From NCBI GenBank assembly GCA_025716855.1, contig JAIXMQ010000104.1, forward strand, positions 1-63,332: DNA of 63,332 nucleotides. The letters are read 5' to 3'. Source of the stretch: Pilaira anomala (Eukaryota; Mucoromycota; Mucoromycetes; Mucorales; Mucoraceae). The notes below the pieces were generated by a model. The model made no database searches and was not told the DNA's origin. It saw nothing but the letters and a program-made list of their open reading frames with translations. Within the stretch, counting starts at the first letter, position 1. Each line of letters starts with the position of its first letter. Shown here piece by piece: positions 13,314-25,152 of the stretch. Made by a program: the position numbers and the translations under genes.

Positions 13314-13562
13314 CTGGGTCTCCCATAGATTTTGGGACTTAATTTGATAATTTTTGGGACAAATTTTGAAACTCTTCTCGTTAAAGCTTGTCAGGGCGTG
13401 CTTAACGTAATCGCGTTCTTTATTTCAAAAAAAAAAGAATTCAAAAAATGTCCTAATAATTATTTAATTTTGTCCCAAAACACCTAAAAGTTTGTCCTAA
13501 TAACTTTGAAAATTTGTCCCAGAAATCATTAAATTTAGTCCTAAAATCCATGGGAAACCCAG
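13314..13562. mobile_element. TA-flanked MITE (Tc1/mariner-like), 249 bp
   Basis: The two ends are imperfect inverted repeats of about 50 bp. The left end starts CTGGGTCTCCCATAGATTTT, and the right end read on the other strand starts CTGGGTTTCCCATGGATTTT, with the match continuing through GGGAC and ending near ATTT. Each end is flanked directly by TA (13312-13313 and 13563-13564), the target duplication of Tc1/mariner elements. There is no coding capacity. It is therefore a miniature inverted-repeat element that would need a transposase supplied in trans. Confidence 0.8.
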
Positions 13563-14372
13563 TAATTCCAGTCAATTTTTGACAGGTAACTAATTAAAAC
13601 ATAATAAATTTTTTTGGTGCGCTCGTTTGAATTTAACTATTCCACTTATTCACTCTAATAAACCAGATTTAATACCAATGTAATACTTTGTATTCCTATT
13701 ACCCGTTTTTATTTTGGTATGAACTTCAGAAATTATTATCAATACCGAAATAATAGTTTACACTTTTCAATGTAAACAGACTATGTAGGAGCAGGGGGAG
13801 TCTACCGATTCCCGAGTCATGAATCATTATACCATGCGTACCATAGTGTGATCCAATATCATGAACATTTGTATACCGCTAATTCAGCTTCACCAACTAA
13901 GTCAGATAATTATTTACAAATAACTGATTTAGTGATTTCTGTAAATGAATTACATTTAGTTCAAGTAGTTATGAATTGCATATTAAGAAGTAGCGATACT
14001 TACTATCTGGTATTTACCTGTCTCTCGCAGGAGATTATTATATAAAAAATAAAGTATATATACGTACATACTGCTATATTTATATAAAACATAAGCTTCC
14101 TATACCTCTTAAGAAAAAGTCGCATCTGTCAGCCGGAATTTAGCCTTCTATTCTCAAATAGTTAGATAGTAGTACAAGATATTTTTACGCATAGATAGGT
14201 AAGTAAATTTCCAGATATACATTGCTTACTGTAACTACCGAAAGTGATAAAATTAGGGAAACAAAAAAACTTTGATAGTAACAGGTTCTATGAAGAGCTG
14301 TAACTTTTTATTATGTCAGTATTATTCTGGGATATAGCATAATTAGTTCATATATTTATTTTAGTTATAATA
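13563..14372. other. Intergenic, no gene recognised
   Basis: AT-rich sequence between the MITE and the 3' end of the Kelch gene. A 65-codon open frame at 13848-14045 plus shows no family features. Confidence 0.45.
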
Positions 14373-16660
14373 TTATCTATTCGACCCACTAGATGTAGCA
14401 CTAGCTACTTCTGTTGCAGAAGAGTTACTATTATTTATATTATTTGCGTTATTAGTATTATTTGTATTATTAGTGTTTTTATCAGTTCGACTAGCAGCAC
14501 CCAGCGATCGAAATACTTCATCATCTACGTAGTAAGCCTTGAATAACATTTCCAGCATGTTTATACGTTCTTCTACATGGTTTATGCGTTGTGCATCTGG
14601 CTCTTGAATTTTTAACCGATTCAAATCGGTTTCACTTGATTCAGGATGAATAGGGTCAACCAAAGGTATACCGGATTCGTCTGTTTTAAATTTTGATTTA
14701 AGCCCATTTAATAATGATTGCTTTCTTCTACCAGTACTCCATCGATGAATAACTCCCCAAGGAGATCTTGGACGGAACCCAAACAGCCACGCTTGAAAGG
14801 CAATAAATAAGCCAAAAACACCACCAACAAACCCAATCGCATTAAATAAAGTGTATATCTTCACTTCTCGTTCAGTTATATAAACAAAACTACGAGGGAA
14901 AATGGCAATGGTTCCCAGATTACGCTCTTTTGAAATATAGTTTGGGTTTTGGGCGTTTCCATAAAAGTTTGTAACTACTTCATATGTTGAATTAAAAGCA
15001 GGCAAGAAGCCGACATAGTTCCAACCAACATCCTTCAAATATTTCTTTTCCACCAAGTCATATGTTAGTGTATTATAGCTAAGAGGTTCAATATCAAACA
15101 CGTTTTCATCTTGAAGATCATCTTTTTCGCTAAGTTGCCAGTTCAAGAGATCATTAGGCGACATAGGCATTGACATAGTACCACTTATATTGTAAATATC
15201 TACATTTGGGTTTCTTGTCTTTGGATAAATAGAGGTATGTATACGACCATAATCAGTACCCCAAAACGTAAATATTAATCGTGACCCAACTTTTGTACCG
15301 GAGGTAGCAGTTAAAGTGAAGTCAGGAGGTGCCATAAATAAGAAGCAATCAATATTTCCTAAACTTCCAGAGTAACTAGGTTTATAAACAGACATATTCA
15401 ATGTTTGAACAAATTGGGAGCAAGAATAGCCAGTATCTGTTTGGCAGGTCACACCACGTGGGCCAGAGTCATCGAATATATTTCTTTGAACAGGTACATA
15501 ATCAGCAATTCCATCAAAGCAAAAACGAGCATCTAGTTAATAAAAAGTAGTGTGAATTTTAAAAGAATGTGAAAAAAAAATACATATAATTTTTTACCTG
15601 GTACTTGAACTTCTTCCGTGTATTCTTCAATCTTTTGAATAATGTTTGGACTATCAATTGCTTGACGTAAAATAATTGCTAAAAAGGCCCAGAATAGAAT
15701 GAACAAAATGATTTTAATAATAAGACGTGTAGTTTCAGCCCAGATTGGTTCACCAATACTAAAAAAAAAAAAATATGTTAAAATCATGCGTTGGTTTTCA
15801 ATTATCATGGCTATTTACCGCCGCTTCCAAATTGTACGGCGAAATCGTGTCATAAATCGTCTAATACAGCCAAAACATTTTAAGAGTAATACGATGATGA
15901 TAACGAAAGCAACACAGCCAATAGTTATACCAGCAATTGCACCAGCTGATAAGCCTGTATGACTATCTTCTTCTTCGATTGTTTCAAACGACTGAAGCCA
16001 TTTACTTGCAGAGATATTAAATACATTTACATCATTATAGTATGTATTTAGCGAAGTACCTTGAGAGAGAGAGAGAGAAGTCTAATAAATACAATATACA
16101 TATTGACTAGAAAAAATAAAAATAAAAAACTCACCAAAAGCAACTGTCAAAAGATCACCACTTAAAAGTCCACCAGAAGCATAAGATCTTCTGGATGGAC
16201 TGATACCAGCAGCTTCGGGAATAGACCATGTCCAAGTATTTGTATCTAAAATGCCAATTGAATCCAGATACATTCTTTCTCTTTCTACTGATCCATTATC
16301 ACCTATAATTATTAAATTTAATACTACAACATTCTTATCTAAATTAATTACGGCAAAATCAAAAAGAAAAGATCAAATTTACCACCAAAGACAATGATTT
16401 TATTATCAGAAGCTAACAATAATTGATCAGTAAAGCAATATATATATGTATATATATATATTTTCTATGAACATTGTGTATTATACTTACTAACTGCAGC
16501 TAAATGAGATGTTCTTGTAGAAACACCGACTGAATTATTGGCTTCGACAAGAGCCCAAGTATTTGATAATGTATCATAAACACGAATAGTGTTCAATGGG
16601 GATAAATAACTAGCAAGAGGGTCACTAATTACACCACCAATAATGACAAGTCGGCCATCA

Positions 16661-16703
<43 letters not shown>

Positions 16704-17379
16704 AAATGTTATAATTTAGTTTCTTCCTATCTGATCTCACTTCTCTCATAAAATATTACCTTAGTAATGATGCAGTATGACCATAAGTCTTTACATTTGG
16801 ACTTGGTAAACGAGTGTAATTCTGAGTAGTGAGATCATAGCTAAAGAAATCGTCAAGTACAATTGTTGTATTGACAGCACCAGCATAAATATAAATCTTA
16901 TTACTTCTTTGATCATACGTCGCACTATGCGATTGTCTGTTCCAAGGAATTACTGTAATATTTTCAACACTTGCATTGTTCATTGGAGAAGGTGTCCAGG
17001 TACTTGATTCAAAAGAATATTGGTACGTTTGTAAAGGATATATTTGGTTCTTGGTCACGTTGGTGATACCTCCCATAAGATACATTGTGTTGTTATTCGT
17101 CATGGCAGCTCTGCTATACCAAGTGCCTGGTGGTGGATTGTTCTGTTGTAAAATTTCCCAGTCAAACAGATCAGGCGTCTGAGTTAGTTGATACAGGTCT
17201 TGTGTATATGAATGCGTAGCATTTTCTCCACCGAATAAGATGATACTACTGTCGTTTATGGTTGCAAATGCCATACCTGCTTTGAAAGGCAAATCTGATG
17301 TTAAAGAAGGTCCCAGAAAATCAGCCTTTACTGTTACCGTTAATAGTAATATGATTATGAAATTAAGTAAATTTATCAT
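14373..17379 (-). CDS. Secreted-side Kelch propeller protein with three TM helices, 7 exons, 849 aa
   Basis: A membrane protein of unknown function. Exons (minus): 17379-16760, 16660-16491, 16412-16383, 16302-16135, 16059-15819, 15758-15598, 15532-14373 (850 codons). I start at the ATG that begins MINLLNF, because it gives a clean signal peptide (residues 1-21) and the upstream in-frame part is a low-complexity Phe-rich reading of a pyrimidine tract. Kelch-type blades follow (about 25-350; IILFGGENATH, MYLMGGITN, LVIIGGV, IIVFGG, with GG turns and conserved Tyr/Trp). Then come TM1 (about 368-390), a basic cytosolic loop (RRFMTRFRRTIWKRR), TM2 (about 420-442), an ectodomain of about 240 residues with paired cysteines, TM3 (about 684-710), and a Ser/Asn-rich cytosolic tail with a short helical segment. 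The Kelch part suggests ligand binding or wall sensing, which is inference. Confidence 0.8.
16663..16700. repeat. Poly(A) tract forming the polypyrimidine tract of Kelch intron 1
   Basis: An uninterrupted A run of over 35 bases. Read on the coding (minus) strand it is a T tract directly before the AG acceptor of the second Kelch exon. Confidence 0.85.
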
Positions 17380-19181
17380 TATTGATATGAGAAAAAAAAA
17401 AAAAAGAAAGGGGAAAGAAAGAAAGTCAAAAGATTGCAAAAAGATGTTTCGCATAAAGCTGACGTATTTAAATATATATAACTTTCTTAATTAAAAATAG
17501 GCTCGCCTCGTTGTTGCAACACAAGCGTAACTGTAACAATTACAAACTTAGGTATATAATGTAACCGTATACAGTAACTTGGTACAATGGGGGGAATTGC
17601 TTGTTACTCATCACTATTTTAGCGAAATCAACTGCCTACAATTTGTGCTGATTCTTGATACTGTATATCAAACAAACAAACAAACAAAAAAAAACGCGGT
17701 TAGTTGACATATAATTCCGACTTTTAATTTATATAAAAAGCACAATTTTATAGTTAGGATGAAGTCAAGTCTGACAGAAAAAAAAAAACTTGTCGTCTGA
17801 GTTCAATGGGTTTCAATAATTAGAAATATGAGAAATAATTTTTTTAGGTCTTGTAACAAAGTTCAAACTTGATGATATGATGATGTAATGATTATACGAA
17901 ATGTGATCTTTTATGTGCTATGATAGAAACTCATTTCCAAGAAAACGCTTTGCAGAGAATTTAAGCTTCTATTATAAAAAAAAAAAAAATAACTGTTTTA
18001 TTAAGTCATTCATAAATTTTCCTTCAATAAATATCTTAACTTGTAGTTTTAATTCACTGATCATTTATTTGTTATTTTTAAAAATATTTCTTGTATTGAG
18101 GTAACTCAAATAGGTATTCCCGCCACACACACACACACACACACACATACACAAAAAAAGGCTAAATGAAAAGACAGTAAGAAAATCATTTAGCGTGCGT
18201 GCTAACACGTTTGCACGCTAAAAAAAAAAAAAAAAAAAAAAAAAATCGAAGGCCAGTCATGCAAAAAAAAAGAATGCTTTTTTTGGTATTTAATAATTTC
18301 TTAAATAAGTATGAATAAGAATATTCAAAAAAGTTCTTTTTTCTTGTCATAAAAAAATAAGTTGCCTCATTTTTTTCTTTCTCCCATATTGTATCGCTAT
18401 ATAATTCAGCTCACTTGAGCCTGATTTATTCAATACAGACTTAATACATTGTCCGGAATAGATGATACGTCTATTCAATAAGATGTATCTGTTCAGCAGT
18501 CAGGTATATAAGTGATATGTAGAGTTATCAAAAAAAAAAAAATATTCAAGTCTGCAGTTTAAAATTTCACATGTTATCATGCTGAAACGTGAATACTGTT
18601 TAAAATTTTGAATTTGATTTAAATTTGCCATTGAAAGATATTTCCAAATTTAAAAATTGTTGTAACATGAAATAAATAAAAGCTCTCAGCGCTATATACA
18701 AAAAAATTCTTTGAGAAACTTTTCCTTTCCTTTGCAAAGCAAAACATAAACAAGTCGTATACAGGCGACAAGCAATAGTGAAGAAATATAGCTAGCCTGT
18801 GTGTAAAAGTTGAATTTAAGAGTACAAACACATGAACATTGTAAAAAAAAAAGCTTATCTGGGAGAAAAAATAGGTTTTTTTTTAACATAAAAAGAATAA
18901 AAACATTCTTTTTTTTTCTATTGTTACCGAATTCCTGGTAGGAGCTAAAAAAAAATTATGATACATTTTTCTCTCAAAAGGTTAAAATAAATACGTAATT
19001 GAAGATCTTTTCTTATTTTAGTGTTTAGAAAGTATGTCATTATTATTTTTTTTTTAGTCGAGAGAATTATAAGAAATATATATACATATATACAGTGAGA
19101 ACGCTATTTACTTTATTATACAGAGAGTAAATATATATAGGTATCTAATTTTTTTTTATTATATGTTAAACACGAAACTAG
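17380..19181. other. Intergenic with a (CA)n repeat and an inverted repeat
   Basis: About 1.8 kb without a supported gene; open frames are short and low-complexity. It holds a (CA)n tract at about 18124-18147 and an inverted repeat with 10-bp arms (TTTAGCGTGC at 18189-18198, GCACGCTAAA at 18213-18222) next to a long A run. The right end is the 3' flank of the HTH gene. Confidence 0.5.
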
Positions 19182-19604
19182 CTATAAAGTAGCAGGAGAG
19201 TTGTTATTATCATCTTTCTTTGAATTAGATCTTAAGCCTAATTCATCCATATAATGAATTAAAGTATGCCTACTAATGTCAATTCCAGCTTTATGCAATA
19301 GATTAAGATGTTGACTATAAGATAAATTTGGATCTGCTTCGATACAACGTTTCAATATTTGTTTATCTCTTTCATTTAACTTGGGGGGTCTTCCTGTTCG
19401 AGTATTTGTACATAAAGTAGTACCTGTTTCTTGATATCGCTTAAAGATATAGTTTACTGAAGTCCTTGGGATTCCAAGGATATTTGAGATTTCTGCTTGA
19501 CTATGTAAACCACCTTTGACTAAGCCTGATATTTCCCCTAATTGATGATCTGAATACTCGTGTCGTTTAGGTTTTTCAATTTCTGAATTCGACATTTTAA
19601 ACAT
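19182..19604 (-). CDS. Stand-alone Tc1/paired-type HTH DNA-binding protein, 140 aa
   Basis: The single-exon protein consists only of the bipartite helix-turn-helix seen at the N-terminus of Tc1/mariner transposases. The first HTH is at about residues 18-60 (QLGEISGLVKGG, AEISNILGIPRTSVNYI), followed by the basic linker TRTGRPPKLNERD. The second HTH is at about 78-125 (QHLNLLHKAGIDISRHTLIHYMDELGL). The protein then ends in a short Lys/Asp/Asn/Ser tail with a proper stop; no DDE catalytic domain follows on either frame downstream. Translation may start at residue 1 or at the second Met (residue 4). It is either a truncated transposase or a domesticated DNA-binding protein; the intact, charged-tail frame favours the latter, but this is inference. 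Confidence 0.7.
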   Translation of the reverse strand: MFKMSNSEIEKPKRHEYSDHQLGEISGLVKGGLHSQAEISNILGIPRTSVNYIFKRYQETGTTLCTNTRTGRPPKLNERDKQILKRCIEADPNLSYSQHLNLLHKAGIDISRHTLIHYMDELGLRSNSKKDDNNNSPATL

Positions 19605-19795
19605 AGAAATTAAAAAAAAAGTAAAAAGAAGAAGATCAAAGGCATTCCTCTTTATTTATAAAGCACTGGCTTTCAAAATGTCCTTTTTGTTGACATCATA
19701 AGTACGGAGCTATAATAAGAATTATCTCTGCATATGTACAAAATATCATATATTATGTAATAATTTAGATATTTATTTTTTATATATATATATTA
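19605..19795. other. Short intergenic gap
   Basis: Separates the HTH gene start from the GH27 gene stop. AT-rich with a TA run at about 19780-19792, likely serving as promoter for the former and 3' flank of the latter. Confidence 0.4.
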
Positions 19796-21436
19796 TTACT
19801 CAATTGGAGTAACGAGTAAAGTTTGACTTTGACCAGGACGAAGTACAATACGATAAGTATCTTGATAAGTACCAAGATATTCACCTGTCCAAACATCTTT
19901 TAATTGAACCTTTTTCAGACCACCAAGATCATCAAAATTGAAAGTGACCTCATGACTTAAACCGAGCATAAATATATAAGTATGAGCATTAATTAAACAA
20001 ACATAAATCCTTCCATCTTTTAGTTTTTTCCACCAAACTTGTTTTCTATTTTGCCAAACGTTTCCAGAGCCAATAGGACGAGCCATGATTCCACTTTGAT
20101 GAATTTCCTGCATCTCTGGATGATTGTACCACAACAAGTATTTATCGGGAATATAACGTGGATCGGAACCTAAACAAAAGACAGAAGAGACCATAGACCA
20201 AAAACTGATACATGTTTGACGTACATCATCATTATCTAACCCATCCACACATTTTCCATCTACAGTCATACCCACTAATACAGCATCTAAATCAATATAG
20301 AACCCATAATCTGTTCCTACCACACATGAGTTTGCCCATTGTTCACAAGGTGTAATACGTTGCATAATACGATGAGAAGAAGTCATGGTCCGTGTCGAAT
20401 AAGATTCGATATCAACATAAACACGTGCACCATTACATATCTGTGCCCATTCATCTGCATACGTTGGATCTATATACCAAGAAATTTCTACCCAAATATC
20501 GTATTTTCTAAAAGCATGATACATCATTGAAGTACATGCTCTATTATCTGGTGCTGTGAACGGATAATATTCACTTCCTCCACCAGGTCCTACTGCATCC
20601 AATTTGATAAACGAAACACCCCATGCATGGAATGCATCTGCAATCGAATCATAATACTTTTTGACCAATTCATTGTGTTCATCAGGCATATAAGTGGTGC
20701 CCTTAAATCCACATCCCTCGGACTTAGATGGTACTAACTGATCCAAACTGGTTTCTGTACCTTGCACCTTTTTCTGTTGGTTGGCTCCATCACATCGTAT
20801 CCCGGGTAAGATATAGAGTCCTAACTTGTGTCCATTTTTCTTCAAATAATCTGATACTGGTTTTAATCCATTTGGAAATAAATCTTTACGAACTGCCCAT
20901 CTTCCATATTCATCACATTCATTACACCTGTTTTTACAAGTAAAAAAAAAAAAAAAAAAAAAAAAATTTGTTTGTTGTCTCTTTAGTTTTATATATATAT
21001 ATATATATATATGTTTTACCATCCTGAATCCAAGTTGATGTATTCGTAATTGGGTAATTTCACTTTCATGACATCTGAAAGTTCCTTTATAGACTGCTCG
21101 TTAAACCTAGAAAAAAGAAAAATTTAAAAAAAATTAAAAAAATTAAAAAAATTCATTTTAGGCAACTCTTTTTTTTTTTTTATGTTACCATGGTTTAAGG
21201 TGTTTACCGCCGTAACCTGGAACGTCGTCCAATAGTTGAGTAGACCATGTCGAGAAACCCAAGATAGGTTTTTTCGCATATTCCGGTACACTTTTGTTTT
21301 ATTAAGGGTTAAGGTTAGAAAGAAAGGGAGGGGGGGGGGGGGAAGTACCAAATAGAAGAGAGAAACAAGTAACTTACTCTATTATGGTAGGTAATGAACT
21401 TGAGCTGACGTTTATGGAGTTTTCTGTACTTGACAT
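19796..21436 (-). CDS. GH27 alpha-galactosidase-like glycoside hydrolase, 4 exons, 459 aa, no signal peptide
   Basis: Predicted retaining glycoside hydrolase of clan D acting on alpha-galactosides or related sugars. Exons (minus): 21436-21378, 21290-21189, 21106-21020, 20927-19796. The joined N-terminus is MSSTENSINV and has no signal peptide, so the enzyme looks cytosolic, unlike most fungal GH27 enzymes. A (beta/alpha)8 barrel is suggested by LGFSTWS near the start, YINLDSGWC, a GLYILPG strand, and the nucleophile strand FIKLDAVG (Asp at about residue 193). RVYVDIES carries the likely acid/base Asp at about residue 255, and a C-terminal beta-sandwich ends the protein. The nucleophile motif is KLD rather than the common KYD, so substrate specificity may differ. 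The final intron contains a long A run and a (TA)n tract. Confidence 0.82.
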
Positions 21437-21557
21437 TAGAAGAAATAAAAATTAAAAAAAAAAAAAGATAAAGGAAGAAAAGGAACTAAAAAAAAAAAAG
21501 GAAATCTGTTGTTTAAATAAGTTTTTTATTTTATTTGCATATATATGAGTAGTAGTT

Positions 21558-22928
21558 TTATAATAATCTATTGTTCAATTCATTTCTGAAAGCAGTAATT
21601 CTTTGCATTGAATAATAAAAATAATCAAAATCGATTTCACTTTGGCTTGCTTGAATTAAACCCCAAAGAGCCCAAAAGAGATGACAAGCCATTTTCCAAT
21701 CATTCACTTCTTTTAACAACAATTCGGTATTTTGATTACCATAACTAGATAAGAATGAAATTTGTTGTTCGGTTGTTGGGTATTGGTCTAAATGTAGAGT
21801 GGCTGGGTTGTCTCCATGGTAATCGTACATCCATTCACAGAAATGATTTACAATATCGAATCCTCTTGGATTATATCCTGCATATTCAAAATCAATCACG
21901 ACTAATTCATTTGTCTCATTTAATTGAAGAATATTTCCATATTGTGTCTGTTATTTAATCCGGTTAATAGATGTGGATAATAATGTCATGAGTTTATATA
22001 CTTACATCATTATGTGCAAAAACAGTTGGACTTTGGTTTTTACTAAGAACAATCTTACATAGTTCAATTTCATTACGTAACTTTACTATATTTAATTCTC
22101 TATCAATTTGTTCTTTCCAGCTTGGATTCATCTCGAGTAATTTTGGTATTAAATCAGTTGATAAAGTATGAAACCATTGATCAATATTCTTCCAAACTTC
22201 TAATTTCTCTGTAACAGGTGGTGGATAAAATTCGACAATGGAGTGTAATTCATGTAATCGAGATGAAATTTTCTTTGATATCTTGGTATCTCTTATGTCA
22301 TTTCTTGTTAATGTTCTTGATGGTAAATATTCTTCAAATCTACCGTTACCAAAGATACCTAATAATTTAGGTCCAAGGTTTAACTCGGATAATCGAGATA
22401 ACCAATCAAGTTCTTTGTTTCGGTCCAGAATTTGATCACACCCAATACCATACACACGTAACAACATTCGTTTCTTACCAACTGTTACAAAGAATACCGC
22501 GTTCGTTAATGCCCCACTCACTCTTTGAATATCAAGTTCCTCTTGCAATGATTTTGGTGAAACCCAATTCGAGAATAAGGTTGAAATTAATAATTGAACA
22601 GATCCTTTAAACTCATCTCCTTTTACACTTTAAAATTTTGTATATTAGTTTTTTTTTTTTTTTTTTTTTTATTTGTATGTATTAACAGCACTTACGTTAG
22701 ATCAATCACTTGTTCACAGTGAGGTATTTCCTCCTTTGGCTTATTAGCGGGTATATGAGGTTTTTTATTTACAATAGTAACAAGTGAATCTTGTATATTT
22801 GAATCAATCTTGATTAAAGCAGGACTACTTTTACTACGTGTAGCTCCATTCTTTTTAAATTTACCAATCTTGTTCTTTAACAATGTAGATAATCCAGGTC
22901 TTTTTGAGTTTTCAGTTTTAGTTGACAT
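21558..22928 (-). CDS. Choline/ethanolamine kinase, 3 exons, 414 aa
   Basis: Phosphorylates choline and/or ethanolamine with ATP, the first step of the Kennedy phospholipid pathway, in the cytosol. Exons (minus): 22928-22696, 22627-22006, 21947-21558. The first 70 or so residues are a basic, Ser/Lys-rich extension typical of fungal enzymes. The kinase part shows RVSGALTNAVF (nucleotide loop), LLRVYGIG, and FAHNDTQYGNIL (Brenner motif, with an intron directly after HND at about residue 285). VIDFEYAGYNPRGFDIVNHFCEW follows as the metal-binding Asp and choline-kinase motif. Sequence cannot separate choline from ethanolamine preference. Confidence 0.92.
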
Positions 22929-24499
22929 TTTTTTTTAATATGTATATATTTGTATAAAGAAAAAAAGAAGAAAAAAAAAAAACTCGAGAAAAAGTTCATC
23001 TTTTTAACATCTTTAATCTTTTAAACCCAGTAAAAGAGATTTCCCCCCAAAGAAAAAAAAACAACCACGTGAATATATCTCTTGGCTTCGTTATGTTGGT
23101 AAATAGTATTGTTGTCATGAGATAGTTAATGATGAGAAAAATGCAGCTTAAACGTTAGTAATATATAAAGTACCCTCATTCTCAAATGATTTCAAATGTC
23201 TAAAAGATACAGAAAGACCAATCATCTACTACACTCTCACTCTCACTTCTTGCTGCATTGCTTATTTCGATTACCTATCAACATGAGAGTGTAGTTAGGG
23301 TTTGAGATAAAAAAATGTGACGCTTGTGTGCCGCCGTTTGTCTTAATGTGTGATTAAATATAATTCGCCGGTTTAATGATAAATATACACTTTTTTAACA
23401 TTGTTAAAAAGCAAGAGATAACATCATTTTTAATGATTTCAGAACATTTTATTGGTTTTATGAGTTTCAAAAAATAAAAATAAAAAAGAAGTGATAAGGA
23501 ATGGTTGCATTATTTTATGATGGTTACACACAGAAACTCAGGTTTTAGGTAGTTTACCAGGCGTAAGGGGGGAGGGGGGAGGGGGTTTATTATTATTATT
23601 GACACAAGTGTAAAATACTATCATTTTAATACCAAGAAATGCTCCCTCTTCATCTTGACTTGAAAAAAAAATATCTATTACCATTTACAGTAATTTCGAG
23701 TTCGTGATATCATTAACGCTAGCTTATGTACCTGTATTTTAACCTGATTTAGTTAAGCAGTAACACATGTGTATTTGATGGCATTTACAGGTAAAAAAAA
23801 AAAGTATAGCTTGGTTGTACATTGCATAATTCTTTTCTTATTACTGCCTATTAACAATTGCATATACTTTTTGTGATTATAAAAAAGTTGTTGAAAAAGA
23901 GGCCATACTTTTTTTTTATATCTCTATCGTCGTTATTTACAAGTAAGTCTATTGTGATGAAAGATTCAACGATGAGATACTACATTATATGCTATACGTC
24001 ATTATTAAAAAATGGTTTGATTTGTATGTTGGTTACTGTGTGGTGATGATAGTTACTCTTCTTATAATATAAACTTCATCAATTGCCCTCTTCCAGATAG
24101 AAGTTTTGTCTCTCTTATTACGATCAAGTATAGGGCCTTATCTTTCACTTTTTTTTTATTTTGTTTTAATCGTAAGAAGAACAACGGCTTGGCATTTACT
24201 AACAGTTGTATTATCAAACATAAGCTTATTGGTATCACTTGTGAGCTTATCGCGGTTAGTAGAACTGTTGCCTTTGCAAAAAAAAAAAAAAAAAAGCTCT
24301 AATTTAAGGAAACAAAAAGACATGGGCGAAAGTGCTTCTTCAACTAAAAAAAACAATAGCGTTATATGTATTTGAATATAAAGTATTCCCTTTAGTACAA
24401 GAGATAGATAGTAATATGTATATTATTATGAAGATATGCCGAATTTTTATTATAATGTTTAGTTTATAACTCTGATCTACTTATATTTATAGGTAGAGA
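22929..24499. other. Intergenic, no gene recognised
   Basis: Upstream region of the minus-strand choline kinase gene followed by AT-rich sequence. Contains a G-rich patch near 23569-23585 and several poly(A)/poly(T) tracts. Open frames (23858-24046, 24106-24375 plus) are low-complexity and unsupported. Confidence 0.45.
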
Positions 24500-24946
24500 A
24501 TGACGCAAAATACGGCATCTTTTGTTGAAATCCGGGCTGATAGCCGAAAAGAAAAAGAAGACGAAAAGAAAAAGAAGACGAAAAGAAAGAAGGCGAAAAG
24601 AAAAAAAGAATTCGAACCCAAGAAATATATAAAAAGATATTGAGAAGTTCTAGAGCAAGTAACCCATCCGAATCATACACACACACACACACACACAAAA
24701 AAGGGGGGGCTTATACGTCAGTTAGAAAGAGAAAAACTGCTCAAGTGAATATCGATAAAATGTTGGAAAACGAAAAGAGAACAATAGTTACAGCTCGTCT
24801 TCTTCTCTGCTCTTCACAACAAGAAAATTTCAAAGCCTTGCACCCTTTTATTGATCTTGACAACGTAAAAAAAGGAAAAAGTGTATGACCCTATTGGAGA
24901 TGAGTACTGTGGCTATAGAGCCATAGCAATTTTTGAATTATGGTGA
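24500..24946 (+). pseudogene. Decayed OTU-like cysteine protease fragment
   Basis: The plus strand reads a Lys/Glu-rich segment from an ATG at 24500, then a stop, then an open stretch (24640-24888). After a frame change this continues from about 24884 as YDPIGDEYCGYRAIAIFELW before a stop. The last part resembles the OTU protease core (DGxCGxRAxA, with the nucleophile Cys), which in mucoralean and plant genomes often occurs in transposon-related proteins. Only the first catalytic block is recognisable and the frame is broken, so this is a remnant. The identification rests on one motif. Confidence 0.4.
24676..24698. repeat. (CA)n microsatellite
   Basis: A CA dinucleotide tract within the decayed OTU-like region, read as Thr-His repeats in the open frame, which adds to the impression of non-functional sequence. 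Confidence 0.8.
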
Positions 24947-25152
24947 TGAAAACAATTTCAAAAACGTCAAAATATGTAGATGCGCTAGTAGTTTTGAAAG
25001 CTATAGGACAGGCGCTAAATCATCCTCGAAAAAAAAAACATAAAAGAATTCAGCCAATGAGATGCCCTAATTTTTGTAAGAAAAAATAAAATAACTAAAA
25101 AAACGGGTTAAAACTAAAATAGGGAAAGTAAACTTCTTTAGCAGCGGACGGG

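Noticed and set aside
20339..20943. Plus-strand open frames across the GH27 gene
   Set aside because: Lie entirely within the minus-strand GH27 coding exon, whose frame carries catalytic motifs.
24477..24698. Minus-strand open frame rich in Ser/Phe
   Set aside because: It is the antisense of a Lys/Glu-rich purine stretch; composition, not coding, explains it.
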